Part shown: piece after piece, positions 53,246 through 62,860 of the stretch
Position numbering within the stretch: position 1 is the stretch's first letter
How the letters are laid out: every line of letters starts with the position of its first letter
NCBI RefSeq assembly: GCF_009861505.1
Contig: NZ_WTFT01000040.1
Location: 1-64,000, forward strand
Length of the DNA stretch: 64,000 nt
Direction of reading: 5' to 3'
Source of the DNA: Pseudomonas izuensis
Lineage (GTDB): Bacteria; Pseudomonadota; Gammaproteobacteria; Pseudomonadales; Pseudomonadaceae
Position numbers and translations under genes: made by a program
The notes under the pieces: model-generated
What the model was told of the DNA's origin: nothing
Seen by the model: only the letters and a program-made list of their open reading frames with translations
The model's database searches: none

Positions 53246-53728
53246 TTGGCCGGGGACTATTGCTGGCTGATGCGGCGCGACCTCGCCGAGGTGGTGCCCG
53301 CCATCCGCTGGCCATCCGGCATTCAATTGACCCACTATCGTCCTGAACTTGCCGCTGCCGTGCATCATTTGATGGAGTCGGGTTACAGCGACGGTGGTGG
53401 TCGCGTGCCGGAATCGGCGCTGTGGCAGCGTCAGTTCGAGAGCGACCCCGAATACGATCCCGAGCTGTGCTTCATCCTGCTGGATGCCGACGGCGTGGTT
53501 GCGGTGTGCCAGTGCTGGACGAGTTCTTACATCAAGAATCTGGTGGTGCATGCGCGAGTCCGACAACAAGGACTGGGTCGCGCGCTGCTGTTGCATGCTT
53601 TCAAGGTGTTTCAGCAGCGCCGGGAAGGGTTTGTGGATTTGAAGGTACTGGAAGACAACCTGCGGGCGCGGCGGTTGTATGAGCGTGTCGGGATGTATGC
53701 GGTCCGCCGGGAATTGGTTCCCGCCTGA
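53246..53728 (+). CDS. GNAT-family acetyltransferase
   Basis: 160 residues. The acetyl-CoA segment KNLVVHARVRQQGLGRALLLHAFKVF (V...RxxGLGR) is clear, with a following DNLRARRLYERVGM as in GNAT proteins. Start by a TTG at 53246 with AAGGA upstream; a Met at 53270 is the alternative. It lies three bases after cheV, so it may be co-transcribed. Substrate unknown. Confidence 0.75.
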   Translation: MAGDYCWLMRRDLAEVVPAIRWPSGIQLTHYRPELAAAVHHLMESGYSDGGGRVPESALWQRQFESDPEYDPELCFILLDADGVVAVCQCWTSSYIKNLVVHARVRQQGLGRALLLHAFKVFQQRREGFVDLKVLEDNLRARRLYERVGMYAVRRELVPA

Positions 53729-53731
53729 CCC

Positions 53732-53818
53732 ACCGCCATCGCGGGCAAGCCACGCTCCCACAGCAATATTTGTAAACGACGCGAAACCTGTGGGAGCGTG
53801 GCTTGCCCGCGAAGAGGC
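53732..53818. repeat. REP pair (BIME)
   Basis: CCGCCATCGCGGGCAAGCCACGCTCCC and its inverted copy. Confidence 0.9.
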
Positions 53819-53884
53819 CCGTTCAAGCGCCATCAATCCATCAGGCATACTCCAGCCTTGGACATCACCCAAGGATCCCGAACC

Positions 53885-54211
53885 ATGAAAGCCGCAACCC
53901 TGACCTTCCTCTGCCTCATCGCCCTCGCCACCCAGGCCCATGCCTCCAGCCCGGACGCCTGGGCCGCCTACGACAAAGCCGTCCTCGCCAGTTGCACCAA
54001 GGCCAGTGGCCTGAAGAACGCCAAACCTGTCGGCAACGCCGCGCAGTTCGATGACCGCGTCGGCTACACCGCCCTCCTGCTGCAAGGCCAGTACCCGCAA
54101 AAACACATGAAAGGCGCACAAGGCACCGAGCTGTGCCTCTACAACAAACAGAGCAAAACCGCGTACGTCACCGAATGGGACTCCATCCGTGCGGCCGCCA
54201 AGGCGCAGTGA
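53885..54211 (+). CDS. Small secreted protein
   Basis: 108 residues with a clear Sec signal (MKAATLTFLCLIALATQAHA, cleavage after AHA). The mature part is about 88 residues with two cysteines (SCTKAS and ELCLYN) likely to form one disulfide. I recognise no family beyond small periplasmic hypothetical proteins. ATG 53885 has AAGGAT upstream. Monocistronic. Confidence 0.75.
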   Translation: MKAATLTFLCLIALATQAHASSPDAWAAYDKAVLASCTKASGLKNAKPVGNAAQFDDRVGYTALLLQGQYPQKHMKGAQGTELCLYNKQSKTAYVTEWDSIRAAAKAQ

Positions 54212-54294
54212 GTGGCGCATAACTTGCTTCGGCTGGGGTCTTTGCGGTGGCATTCTGTCGCCGTTTCATGCTCCCGGATGCGACTGACCGCTCA

Positions 54295-55044
54295 ATGAAT
54301 ACGACGTTTTCCTGCGTAGGCTGTGGCAAATGCTGCAATGACCACCATGTCCCCCTGACCCTGCCCGAAGCCCGCATGTGGGCAGCCGACGGCGGTCAAG
54401 TGATCGTGCTGGTGGAAGCCTTCCTGAGTAATGGCCTGGGCCTGCCGGTGCAGCAACGCGAACATGCCGAACGTCGTTCGGCCATGGTCCGCAGCGCCGA
54501 TGCCGAGGCGTATGTCGCCATCACCTTTGCCGCTTACAACTTGGGTGCCTGCCGGAATCTTGACGAAAACAACCTGTGCCGCATCTACGAGCGCCGGCCG
54601 CTGGTGTGCCGCATCTACCCGATGGAAATCAATCCGCACATCCCCCTGAACACCGCTGTGAAGGAATGTCCGCCCCAGTCGTGGGAAAAAGGGCCGGAGC
54701 TGATAGTCGGTGGTGAATTGGTTGACAGAGACCTGTCGGAATTGATCCAGCGTTCCCGTCAGGCGGATCGCGATGACATTCAGATGAAGGACGCGATGTG
54801 CGCGCTGCTGGGGATTCGAACGACAGCGCTGAAGGGTGACGGGTTTACCGCTTATCTACCGGACATGAACGAATTCGCCAGGATCTTCGATGAACTGAAC
54901 GGCCAGACATTGCCGCAGTGGAGCAGCGAGTGGCTGTTTCATGTATCGGGTGAGGACATCGCTGGGCAGGTTGTGGCGGCTGGTGCGCAGGTAGTGACGG
55001 ATGCGCCTGCGAACTATGGGTTTATTTCGTTGCGGGCGGCTTGA
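54295..55044 (+). CDS. YkgJ-family cysteine cluster protein
   Basis: 249 residues from ATG 54295; an ATG at 54268 is also possible because the ribosome binding site is weak for both. The N-terminal CxxCGKCC (SCVGCGKCC) and later NLCRIYERRPLVCRIYP are the Cys motifs of the YkgJ/CxxCxxCC group, which bind zinc or an iron-sulfur centre. The function is unknown; some relatives are linked to metal enzymes or modification. Confidence 0.8.
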   Translation: MNTTFSCVGCGKCCNDHHVPLTLPEARMWAADGGQVIVLVEAFLSNGLGLPVQQREHAERRSAMVRSADAEAYVAITFAAYNLGACRNLDENNLCRIYERRPLVCRIYPMEINPHIPLNTAVKECPPQSWEKGPELIVGGELVDRDLSELIQRSRQADRDDIQMKDAMCALLGIRTTALKGDGFTAYLPDMNEFARIFDELNGQTLPQWSSEWLFHVSGEDIAGQVVAAGAQVVTDAPANYGFISLRAA

Positions 55045-55070
55045 TCCGAAGGATTTGGTGCCTGTGATGG

Positions 55071-55148
55071 CCTCATCGCGAGCAAGCTTTGCTCCCACAG
55101 AGCATCTTCATAATTCATTGTGGGAGCAAAGCTTGCTCGCGATGACGG
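55071..55148. repeat. REP pair (BIME)
   Basis: TCATCGCGAGCAAGCTTTGCTCCCACA and its inverted copy. Confidence 0.9.
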
Positions 55149-55175
55149 CGGTACCATCACCGCATAATCTTGGGC

Positions 55176-55433
55176 TTAACGCTTGCCCATCGACCGCCGA
55201 GTCCCCGGCGGCGCCATGCCTGGCGTCTTGGTGTGACCGTTCTTGGCGCCGTTCTTGTACCACGGTTGGTTGGAGCCTTTGGCGCCTGCCAGTTCACCCG
55301 GTTTGAACGGGAACTTGAATGCCGGGATCGCGGCTTTGGTTTCGCCGTCGGCGCTGGAGTCGACGCTGTCTGGCAGCTCTGCCTGCTCGTCGCTCAAGGT
55401 GTCGGCGACCGGCGGTTGTTTCGGGGAAGTCAT
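55176..55433 (-). CDS. Small conserved hypothetical protein
   Basis: 85 residues, rich in Pro, Lys and Gly with no hydrophobic segment, so probably disordered. The C-terminal NGHTKTPGMAPPGTRRSMGKR region is basic. I recall similar short proteins in other pseudomonads but no function. The ATG at 55433 gives a complete frame that ends before a REP pair. A ribosome binding site is only weakly visible. Confidence 0.55.
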   Translation of the reverse strand: MTSPKQPPVADTLSDEQAELPDSVDSSADGETKAAIPAFKFPFKPGELAGAKGSNQPWYKNGAKNGHTKTPGMAPPGTRRSMGKR

Positions 55434-55599
55434 GAAAGCTCCGGGTGATGCGTAATGTGTCGGGCCCGGTCAGCGAGCCGCGAAAGGCGGCAGTATAACT
55501 GGATGAAGCGCCGCAAGCTGCTGTTAAGCGACTCGCACAAATCCCGGTAAGAATGTTAGCGTGCTCAGCATTCTCCTCTGCACCGACGAGCCTGCATCC

Positions 55600-56574
55600 A
55601 TGAAAAAAACCGTCCTCGCCTTCAGCCGCGTCACGCCTGAAATGGTCGAACGCCTGCAACAAGACTTCGACGTCATCGTGCCGAATCCGAAAAACGGCGA
55701 CATCAATGCCCAGTTCAACGAAGCCCTGCCCCACGCCCACGGCTTGATTGGCGTCGGTCGCAAACTCGGTCGTGCGCAACTGGAGAACGCGGCCAAACTG
55801 GAAGTGGTGTCCAGCGTTTCGGTGGGCTATGACAACTATGACGTGGCGTACCTGAGCGAACGCGGGATCATGCTGACCAACACCCCCGACGTGCTCACCG
55901 AAAGCACCGCCGACCTGGCTTTCGCCCTGTTGATGAGCAGTGCCCGCCGCGTCGCCGAACTCGATGCCTGGACCAAGGCCGGGCAATGGCAAGCCACCGT
56001 CGGCGCACCGTTGTTCGGTTGTGATGTCCATGGCAAGACCCTGGGCATCGTCGGCATGGGCAACATCGGTGCAGCCATTGCCCGCCGTGGCCGCCTGGGC
56101 TTCAACATGCCGGTCATCTACAGCGGCAACAGTCGCAAGACCGAGCTGGAACAGGAGCTCGGTGCGCAGTTCCGTACCCTGGATGAACTGCTGGCCGAAG
56201 CCGACTTCGTGTGCCTGGTGGTGCCGCTCAGCGAGAAAACCAGACACCTGATCAGCCATCGCGAACTGGCGTTGATGAAGCCAGGTGCCATCCTGGTCAA
56301 CATCTCGCGCGGCCCGGTGGTGGATGAGCCGGCACTGATCGAAGCGCTGCAAAACAACCGGATTCGCGGTGCCGGGCTGGATGTGTACGAAAAAGAGCCA
56401 CTGGCCGAATCGCCGCTGTTCCAGCTGAAAAACGCCGTGACCTTGCCGCACATCGGCTCGGCCACCCATGAAACACGCGAAGCGATGGCCAACCGTGCCC
56501 TGAGCAACTTGCGCAGCGCCTTGCTGGGCGAGCGTCCGCAGGATCTGGTTAATCCGCAGGTCTGGAAAGGTTGA
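55600..56574 (+). CDS. D-2-hydroxyacid dehydrogenase, GhrB-like
   Basis: 324 residues. The NAD(P) Rossmann motif is GIVGMGNIGAAIARRG, with catalytic Arg in NISRGPVVDE, Glu in YEKEPLAES, and His in PHIGSATHET. It reduces glyoxylate, hydroxypyruvate or 2-ketogluconate; the sequence type is that of GhrB/TkrA. ATG 55600 is used because the upstream frame has no homologous start. It stands alone. Confidence 0.85.
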   Translation: MKKTVLAFSRVTPEMVERLQQDFDVIVPNPKNGDINAQFNEALPHAHGLIGVGRKLGRAQLENAAKLEVVSSVSVGYDNYDVAYLSERGIMLTNTPDVLTESTADLAFALLMSSARRVAELDAWTKAGQWQATVGAPLFGCDVHGKTLGIVGMGNIGAAIARRGRLGFNMPVIYSGNSRKTELEQELGAQFRTLDELLAEADFVCLVVPLSEKTRHLISHRELALMKPGAILVNISRGPVVDEPALIEALQNNRIRGAGLDVYEKEPLAESPLFQLKNAVTLPHIGSATHETREAMANRALSNLRSALLGERPQDLVNPQVWKG

Positions 56575-56582
56575 TTGAACCG

Positions 56583-56606
56583 CGGCACGCCTTGCTCGGC
56601 GTGCCG
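56583..56606 (+). terminator. Hairpin after the dehydrogenase gene
   Basis: CGGCACGCC (56583-56591) pairs with GGCGTGCCG (56598-56606). Only a short T-rich tract follows, so it may be a weak terminator. Confidence 0.5.
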
Positions 56607-56736
56607 CTTGTAAACACACTTTATTGAAGTGCAAGTAACGACATAACTCGCAACTCAGTGCCCGGCCACTTTACAAAAAAACGCCGATAAACTCCGACGA
56701 CAAAAAAGCACTGATGTGCACTCGGAGCGTATTGGC

Positions 56737-57246
56737 ATGAACAACTTCACCACCGCTGGCGTTATCAGGCGGAGCAAAATACTGGTCGTCCTGATGGCGG
56801 CTCTTTTCGGCCTCATGACGCTCACCAACAACTTCACCGACTATGCGGCGTACTCCGACTACATCGGACGAATCATCAGCATGAGCGATACCGTCGGTAA
56901 TGATTCCCGACGTTACCGGGCCGTCACTTCCATGATTTTCCATCACCGCTTTTATTGGGCAATCATCACCCTTGAGATCATATTCACCTTCAGCTTCCTG
57001 GTAGGCACTTATCAGCTGTGTCGAAAACTCTCTGCACCGCGCAGTGAATTTCACGAAGCGAAGAAGTTCGCCATCATTGGTTTCAGTACAGCAATTTTCG
57101 TTTACCAGACCTTGTACGTCACCATACTCAACGAATGGTTCGACATGGAGTACTCCGCCCAGCGCAATGCCTTTGAATGGGCAAGAAGCAACATTGAATA
57201 CATGTTCCTCGGGCTGATATTTCTGCTGGTGGCCAAGGATAATTAA
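56737..57246 (+). CDS. DUF2165-like membrane protein
   Basis: 169 residues with four predicted membrane helices (around 13-33, 78-97, 115-135 and 150-166) and conserved NNFTDY and FTFSFLVG segments that fit DUF2165 proteins. ATG 56737 has GGAG about nine bases upstream. Function unknown. Confidence 0.7.
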   Translation: MNNFTTAGVIRRSKILVVLMAALFGLMTLTNNFTDYAAYSDYIGRIISMSDTVGNDSRRYRAVTSMIFHHRFYWAIITLEIIFTFSFLVGTYQLCRKLSAPRSEFHEAKKFAIIGFSTAIFVYQTLYVTILNEWFDMEYSAQRNAFEWARSNIEYMFLGLIFLLVAKDN

Positions 57247-57258
57247 ACAGCGTGTTTC

Positions 57259-58161
57259 TCACGCCAACTTGCCCGCCACCGGATTCACACTCGCCCTGGG
57301 TTTGCGGAACACCAGCACATTGCCCAACATCACCATCACCAGCCCCACCAGCGCCGGAGCGGTCCACTGGTAGCCTTCGACAAACGCCGAGACATTCAGC
57401 GCCACCACCGGGAACAGCACGGTGCAATAGGCGGCACGCTCCGGCCCCATGCGACCGACCAGCGTCAGGTACGCGGTGAAGCCGATCACCGAACCCGGAA
57501 TGACCAAATACAACAACGAACCGATGTAGCGCGCACTCCATTCCACGTCGAACGGAATCCCCTTGACCAGGCACCACACCGATAGCATCGCCGCGCCGTA
57601 AGCCATCCCCCAGGCGTTGGTCGTCAGCGGCTTGAGCCCGGCTTTCTGCTGCAGGCTCGAGAGCATGTTGCCCGCCGAGAAACACAAGGTGCCGCACAGG
57701 GCCAGGCCCAGGCCGAGCAAGGTTTGCGGGCTGGCGGTGTGGCCGACCAGCTCCGGCCAGAACAACAGGCCCAGGCCGAGCAAGCCCAACGCGCCGCCCA
57801 TCAGCACATTGCGGGCGATTTTCTGGCCGAAGAACACCCGTGCATTCAGGGCATTCCACAATGTAGCGGTGGAAAACACCACAGCGACCAGGCCGCTGGG
57901 AATCCACTGGCTGGCGGTCAGGAAACACATGAAGTTGACGCAAAACAGGCACAGTCCCTGCGCCAGGCAGATCAGATGCCCGCGCCGGTTCATCACTTGC
58001 AGACGCCGGCTGAGCAGCAGCATCGCGAACAGCACCAACGCTGCGAGGCCGAAGCGATAGACAATCGACACGGGGATCGCCACCACGCCCAGTTGCCATT
58101 TCAGGGCAATCCAGGTGGTGCCCCAGATCAGCACGGTCAGCAGGTACAAAGAAAGGTTCAT
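57259..58161 (-). CDS. EamA-type drug/metabolite transporter
   Basis: 300 residues with ten membrane helices in two EamA repeats (WGTTWIALKWQLGVVAI and GMAYGAAMLSVWCLVKG). Likely an exporter of an amino acid or metabolite. ATG 58161 has GAGGAGC upstream. A divergent AraC gene lies 138 bases away and probably regulates it. Confidence 0.85.
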   Translation of the reverse strand: MNLSLYLLTVLIWGTTWIALKWQLGVVAIPVSIVYRFGLAALVLFAMLLLSRRLQVMNRRGHLICLAQGLCLFCVNFMCFLTASQWIPSGLVAVVFSTATLWNALNARVFFGQKIARNVLMGGALGLLGLGLLFWPELVGHTASPQTLLGLGLALCGTLCFSAGNMLSSLQQKAGLKPLTTNAWGMAYGAAMLSVWCLVKGIPFDVEWSARYIGSLLYLVIPGSVIGFTAYLTLVGRMGPERAAYCTVLFPVVALNVSAFVEGYQWTAPALVGLVMVMLGNVLVFRKPRASVNPVAGKLA

Positions 58162-58298
58162 GGCAAAGGCTCCTCGATAGGTGCCCAGTGTCCTGCGCCG
58201 GGCCTTGGCGCACTTGCATAAACTTGCGCTTTTATCGCGCGACAGGCTGGCAGGCGAAGGCCTACGGAGTAGGATGCAGGCATTAGAGAGCACCGAAC

Positions 58299-59174
58299 AT
58301 GTCCGCCCTGGAAACCCTACAAGTCTTTCAAGCCCTCAACCGCTCGCCCAATGCTCGCCTGGAGCACAGCGCCGAGCTCGGTGACGGCCTGTCTGCGGCC
58401 TTGTGGAGCAACCATCACGATGCCCAGGACTACGAAGCGCCGAGCCACCACACGCTGTCGTGCTACATCGCCGGCGGCACCGGCACCTTCCGCCGCGACC
58501 AGCCCGGCACCAAGGGTGGCCCGGACAAACTGTGCATCCTGCCCGCCGATCATCAGTCCGGCTGGGTCATCAACGGCGACATTCGCCTGGCTCACCTGTA
58601 TTTCAGCCCCGAACAATTTGCCCTTGGCTGCGTCACGCTGCTCGATCGCGAACCGCGCGAATTGCAACTGCGCGAGCAAACCTTTCTGGAGGACCCACAG
58701 CAGGCGTCGCGTTTTCGACAGTTGATCGCCCTCAACTGGGACGAACCGGGTGAACGCCTGCTCACCAGCAGCCTGGCCCACGAAATGCTCAGCCATGCGC
58801 TGCTCAGCCAGGTCAGCACCCGTCCGGACTTGCGCCTCAAGGGTGGCCTGGCGGCGCATCAACGGCGGTTGTTGGTGGAATACATCGACGGCCACCTGGC
58901 CGACGCCATCAGCCTGGGGCAATTGGCGGCGCTGTGCGCGTTGTCGGAATACCACTTTGCGCGGATGTTCCGCGAAAGCTTCGGCTTGCCGCCGCATCAA
59001 TATGTATTGGCACGCCGCCTGAGCCGGGCGCGGGATTTGCTGCGCACAACATCGCAACCATTGGGGGAGATTGCGCTGGCTTGCGGGTTCGCCAGTGCCA
59101 GTCACTTTACCAACCGGTTCCGGCAGACGTTGGGGGGAACGCCCGGCGAATATCGCCAGGCGTTTTTGCGTTAA
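58299..59174 (+). CDS. AraC-family transcriptional regulator
   Basis: 291 residues. The N-terminal part is a cupin-like sensor; the C-terminal 100 residues hold two helix-turn-helix motifs (LAALCALSEYHFARMFRESFGLPPHQY and EIALACGFASASHFTNRFRQ), as in AraC proteins. The likely target is the divergent DMT gene. Its stop overlaps the convergent propeller gene by four bases (59171-59174). Confidence 0.88.
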   Translation: MSALETLQVFQALNRSPNARLEHSAELGDGLSAALWSNHHDAQDYEAPSHHTLSCYIAGGTGTFRRDQPGTKGGPDKLCILPADHQSGWVINGDIRLAHLYFSPEQFALGCVTLLDREPRELQLREQTFLEDPQQASRFRQLIALNWDEPGERLLTSSLAHEMLSHALLSQVSTRPDLRLKGGLAAHQRRLLVEYIDGHLADAISLGQLAALCALSEYHFARMFRESFGLPPHQYVLARRLSRARDLLRTTSQPLGEIALACGFASASHFTNRFRQTLGGTPGEYRQAFLR

Positions 59175-60217
59175 GGCGCCAGCGTGGTAATGCTGAACGT
59201 ATTGGCGTGGAACACCGGATCGAGCCTGGCCTCTCCCTTGGCCGCGACCGGCTGCGTGAAATCCATCGCCGGTAGATAGACTTTTTTACTTCGCCCATCA
59301 AAGGCCATGTTGTACGCCATCGGCAACGTGCTGATGCTCGCCTGGACCTGGTAATGATCGGCGTCCAGCTGCTTGATGACGGTCAGGCTGGCATCAACGC
59401 CACTGGGAATCAGCAAACGCCGGTTGTCGACGTCGTATGCCAGGGCGTTCACGTCCCGGGTGATCGGCAGGCTGGCTTTCACCTCACCGGTTTCCCGATC
59501 GGCCACCACCAGGCTCGGCGCGTCACCACGACACGCCACGAACAACCGGCTCCGTTCGACATCCTGGGCCAACGCACTCGGGCGAGTGCAGCCGTCGAAT
59601 TGCCAGGTGTCGAGGATCTCGAACCCGGTCGCGGAGAATCGCGCGACCTTGCCTTCATCACGCATCGGCAGGAAGAAACTGCCGTCGCCCTTGACCAGCA
59701 ACGGATCAATCTTCTTCACGTCCAGTTCATGGCGGGCGCTCACGCGTTCCTGCTTCGGATCAAACACAAACAACGTCGACCGATCCGCGCGCCGGCCGCT
59801 GACGATGATGACTTGCCCGGTGCCCGGCTCATACACCGCGCTGTTGAGATTGCTCTGCGCCACCGGAATGCGCTTGAGCAGCTTGAGCGTGGACAACGCC
59901 AGAACACCCAGGCTGCCATCGGTGTTGAGCACAAACGCCCGGTCCAGTGCCGGCACGAACACCACGCCATTGGCGCCCGCAGAGTTGTCGACGGTTTTGA
60001 TCAGATGCTGTGTGCTGACATCGAACACGCTCAGGCCGTTTTCCCGACGGGCCAGAAACAGAAAGGGCCGTGTCGCATCCAGCGCCACGAACCCCCAACT
60101 GTCACCCGAGCCGGGCAGCGTCACTTGCTGCTCGCGGTGATACACCCGTGCGTCCGGCGCGGGTGCAGCGTTGGCCAAGGCGCTGGCCAATAGCAAAAAC
60201 AGGCTCAAGGCTTTCAT
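59171..60217 (-). CDS. Periplasmic YncE-like beta-propeller protein
   Basis: 348 residues with a Sec signal (MKALSLFLLLASALANAAP). The body has repeated strands of the NHL/YncE type (DATRPFLFLARRENGLSVFD, VYEPGTGQVIIVSG and others), giving a seven-bladed propeller. E. coli yncE lies next to the TonB receptor gene yncD, and here the gene overlaps the receptor gene by one base (TGATG). It may help the uptake of the receptor's ligand in the periplasm. Role inferred from context. Confidence 0.8.
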   Translation of the reverse strand: MKALSLFLLLASALANAAPAPDARVYHREQQVTLPGSGDSWGFVALDATRPFLFLARRENGLSVFDVSTQHLIKTVDNSAGANGVVFVPALDRAFVLNTDGSLGVLALSTLKLLKRIPVAQSNLNSAVYEPGTGQVIIVSGRRADRSTLFVFDPKQERVSARHELDVKKIDPLLVKGDGSFFLPMRDEGKVARFSATGFEILDTWQFDGCTRPSALAQDVERSRLFVACRGDAPSLVVADRETGEVKASLPITRDVNALAYDVDNRRLLIPSGVDASLTVIKQLDADHYQVQASISTLPMAYNMAFDGRSKKVYLPAMDFTQPVAAKGEARLDPVFHANTFSITTLAP

Positions 60218-62646
60218 CAGAACTCCAGGGTGCTGGACAGTGTCACCTGCCGCGAATCACCCATCGACACAAAGAAACGGCTCACCGCTGAGGTGTAGTA
60301 CGTTTGATCGAACAGGTTTTTCACGTTGAGCTGAAACTTGACCTTCTGCCCCTCGACCTTGGTGTCGTAGGTCGCAAACGCATCGGCCACGGTGTAGGCC
60401 GGCAGGTCGAAATCATTGACCGCATTGCCCTCCCGCTCACCGACATAACGCGCCCCCGCACCGACCCGCAGTTGATCGCCACCGACGACGTTACCGAAGT
60501 CATAAACCGCCGACAGCGAGCCACTGTTCCTGGCGACGTTCTGCAATTTCTTGCCTTCGTAAAGCGGGTCCTCGGTGACCTCGGCATCGGTATAGGCGTA
60601 GCTGCCGATCATGCTCCAGCGATCGGTGAGCTGGCCGCTCAAATCCACTTCAAGACCACGGGAACGTACTTCGCCGGCCGCGCTGTAAACCGTCGTCGGG
60701 CCTTCGGCGTTGGCCACCAGTACGTTGCGCTTCTTGATGTCGAACAAGGCGATGTTGCCCGTCACACGGCCCGGCAGATCCAGCTTGGCGCCAATTTCCC
60801 AGGACTTGGCTTCTTCCGGCGCGATGCTGCCGTCCAGCACGGTGGTGCTGCCGCTCAACGGCGCAATGGTCGAGTTGGGTTTGAACGATTCGGTGTAGCT
60901 GCCATAGAACGACAACGCGTCGGTGAAGCGATACACCAGGCCCGCGCGCGGCACCCATTTCTGCCCGTTGCTGTCGGTGTTGGCGTGGAATGGCACGCCT
61001 TTGCCGGCGTACTGGTCGTACGCCTGGAAACGCCCGCCCGCCACCAGAATCCACTGGTCGGTGAGGTGGATGGAGTCTTGCAGGAAGATCGAGTCGCTGC
61101 GCAGTTCATCGGTCTGCGCGCTGTCGGCTGCACTGACGGTAGTGCCTGGCACTTCACGGCCATACACCGGATTGATGTAGCTGAAGTTGGTCAGGCTTTT
61201 CTGGCGAATCAGGTCTTCACGGAAGATCTTGCGGTACTCGTCATCGACGCCTATCAACAGGTCATGCTGCATCCCCAGCACATTCACGTTGCCTTCGAGA
61301 CTGGCGGTGGTGAAGCGGTCGGTGCTGATGGCGTCCTGGGTACCGTCCATGCTGCGGGTCAGCGTGCCTTTGTTGGTGTCGATGGCCGTCACGCGTACCT
61401 GGCTGGCGTCGTAGGTTTCGCGGTTCCAGCTGTAGCCGAAGTGGACTTTCCAGTTGTCGTTGAGCTCGTGGTCGGCCTCGAAGTGATAGAGGTCGGAGCG
61501 CCCTTCCATGTTGTTGAACGGTTCATCCAGGCGTTCTTCGCGCGAGATGCTCAGAGGATGATTGTCACGCGGGTCGATCAGCGTGCCACGGTCAAACGGG
61601 GTCAGGAATTCACGGTGCTCATAGGCGAATAGCAACTTTGTGCTTTCGCCGAACCAGGCCAGGGAGGGCGCCACCAGGCTCTCGCGATGAACACCGAAAT
61701 TGCGCCAGTAATCTTCGTCTTCATGGTCCAGCACCATGCGATAGGCCAGGCCGGAATCCCCTAGCCCGCCGGTGCTGTCGAAGGTGCCACCGCTGCCGTT
61801 CTTGCCTTCGCCATAGGTCGAGCCACGCAGGGTCATGGCGTTGTACTGCTCAAGCTCCGGCTTCTTGCTGACCATGTTCACCACACCGCCCGGGTCTTGA
61901 ATCCCGTAGAGCAACGAGGCGGGCCCCTTGAGCACCTCGACCCGATCCACCGTGGCGTTCATGCCACGGCCCTGAACGATCGGCATGCCGTCGCGCATGA
62001 TCGAACCATTGCGGTTATCACCGAAACCGCGAGTCATGACCGAGTCCTGGGTGCTGCCCAGGGTATTGCCCTGGGTGATGCCGCTGACGTTGGCCAGGGC
62101 ATCATCCAGATTGCGCGGCGCCTGATCGCGAATGACCTGGGCCGCGACCACGTTGATGGTTTGCGGAATTTCCTGAATGGGGGTCGAGGAGCGCATGACC
62201 GAACTGACGGGCGGTGGCTGGTAACTGGTCGACTGCTCCATCACCGACGTGATGTTGGTCGCGCCCAGGTTCAAGGCACCTTCGGTAGGTTGCGGCTCAA
62301 GTGCCATGGTGTGGCCATCGGTACGACGGAAGGTGAGGCCCGTACCGCTGAGCAAACGCTGCAGTGCCTGTTCGGCGCTCATCTGGCCATTCACCGCCGG
62401 CGCGTTGAGGCCGTAGGGCGCTTCATCGGTGTAGACGACGCTGATGCCGGTCACCCGGCTGAAATCGCTCAAGGCCTGGGGCAGGGGTTTGGCGGCCATC
62501 GAGAAACTGAACTGCTCACGCTGCTGGCTACCGCCAGCCTCAGCGGCCATCGCCACGTTCGGCGGCAGCAATGCCAACGCCGAAAAGCTCAAGGCAGAAA
62601 CACCCAACCATTGTTTGACCGAACCCGATTTTGCCCTGGACTTCAT
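60217..62646 (-). CDS. TonB-dependent siderophore receptor with STN signalling domain
   Basis: 809 residues. A Sec signal (about 1-35) is followed by an STN/secretin-N domain (about 45-115), the plug with IPQTINVVAAQVIRDQAP and VEVLKGPASLLYGIQDPGG, and a beta-barrel ending in the outer-membrane signature Phe (TLSSTLEF). The STN domain contacts the anti-sigma FecR next to it, so it is a cell-surface signalling receptor of the FpvA/FoxA type. The siderophore is unknown. Confidence 0.95.
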   Translation of the reverse strand: MKSRAKSGSVKQWLGVSALSFSALALLPPNVAMAAEAGGSQQREQFSFSMAAKPLPQALSDFSRVTGISVVYTDEAPYGLNAPAVNGQMSAEQALQRLLSGTGLTFRRTDGHTMALEPQPTEGALNLGATNITSVMEQSTSYQPPPVSSVMRSSTPIQEIPQTINVVAAQVIRDQAPRNLDDALANVSGITQGNTLGSTQDSVMTRGFGDNRNGSIMRDGMPIVQGRGMNATVDRVEVLKGPASLLYGIQDPGGVVNMVSKKPELEQYNAMTLRGSTYGEGKNGSGGTFDSTGGLGDSGLAYRMVLDHEDEDYWRNFGVHRESLVAPSLAWFGESTKLLFAYEHREFLTPFDRGTLIDPRDNHPLSISREERLDEPFNNMEGRSDLYHFEADHELNDNWKVHFGYSWNRETYDASQVRVTAIDTNKGTLTRSMDGTQDAISTDRFTTASLEGNVNVLGMQHDLLIGVDDEYRKIFREDLIRQKSLTNFSYINPVYGREVPGTTVSAADSAQTDELRSDSIFLQDSIHLTDQWILVAGGRFQAYDQYAGKGVPFHANTDSNGQKWVPRAGLVYRFTDALSFYGSYTESFKPNSTIAPLSGSTTVLDGSIAPEEAKSWEIGAKLDLPGRVTGNIALFDIKKRNVLVANAEGPTTVYSAAGEVRSRGLEVDLSGQLTDRWSMIGSYAYTDAEVTEDPLYEGKKLQNVARNSGSLSAVYDFGNVVGGDQLRVGAGARYVGEREGNAVNDFDLPAYTVADAFATYDTKVEGQKVKFQLNVKNLFDQTYYTSAVSRFFVSMGDSRQVTLSSTLEF

Positions 62647-62780
62647 GACTCGTGACCTGTGTAGAACCGCAACGGATGCGAATGACTCGCAGTTTCAGTC
62701 ACTACACGGATGGCGTTCGGTTTTACCTCAGCAGAAAGTGAAAATATTTTTTATTCAGAAAGATGTGGTGCCTGATCTGG

Positions 62781-62852
62781 CCTCTTCGCTGGCAAGCCAG
62801 CTCCTACAGAAGATCGGGGCGACTGTAGGAGCTGGCTTGCCAGCGAAGAGGC
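62781..62852. repeat. REP pair (BIME) between receptor and fecR
   Basis: CCTCTTCGCTGGCAAGCCAGCTCCTACA and its inverted copy with a short spacer. Confidence 0.9.
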
Positions 62853-62860
62853 GCGTCGGA

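Noticed and set aside
55294..56634. A 446-codon minus-strand frame opposite the dehydrogenase gene
   Set aside because: Antisense shadow; the plus-strand gene has a complete Rossmann and catalytic set.
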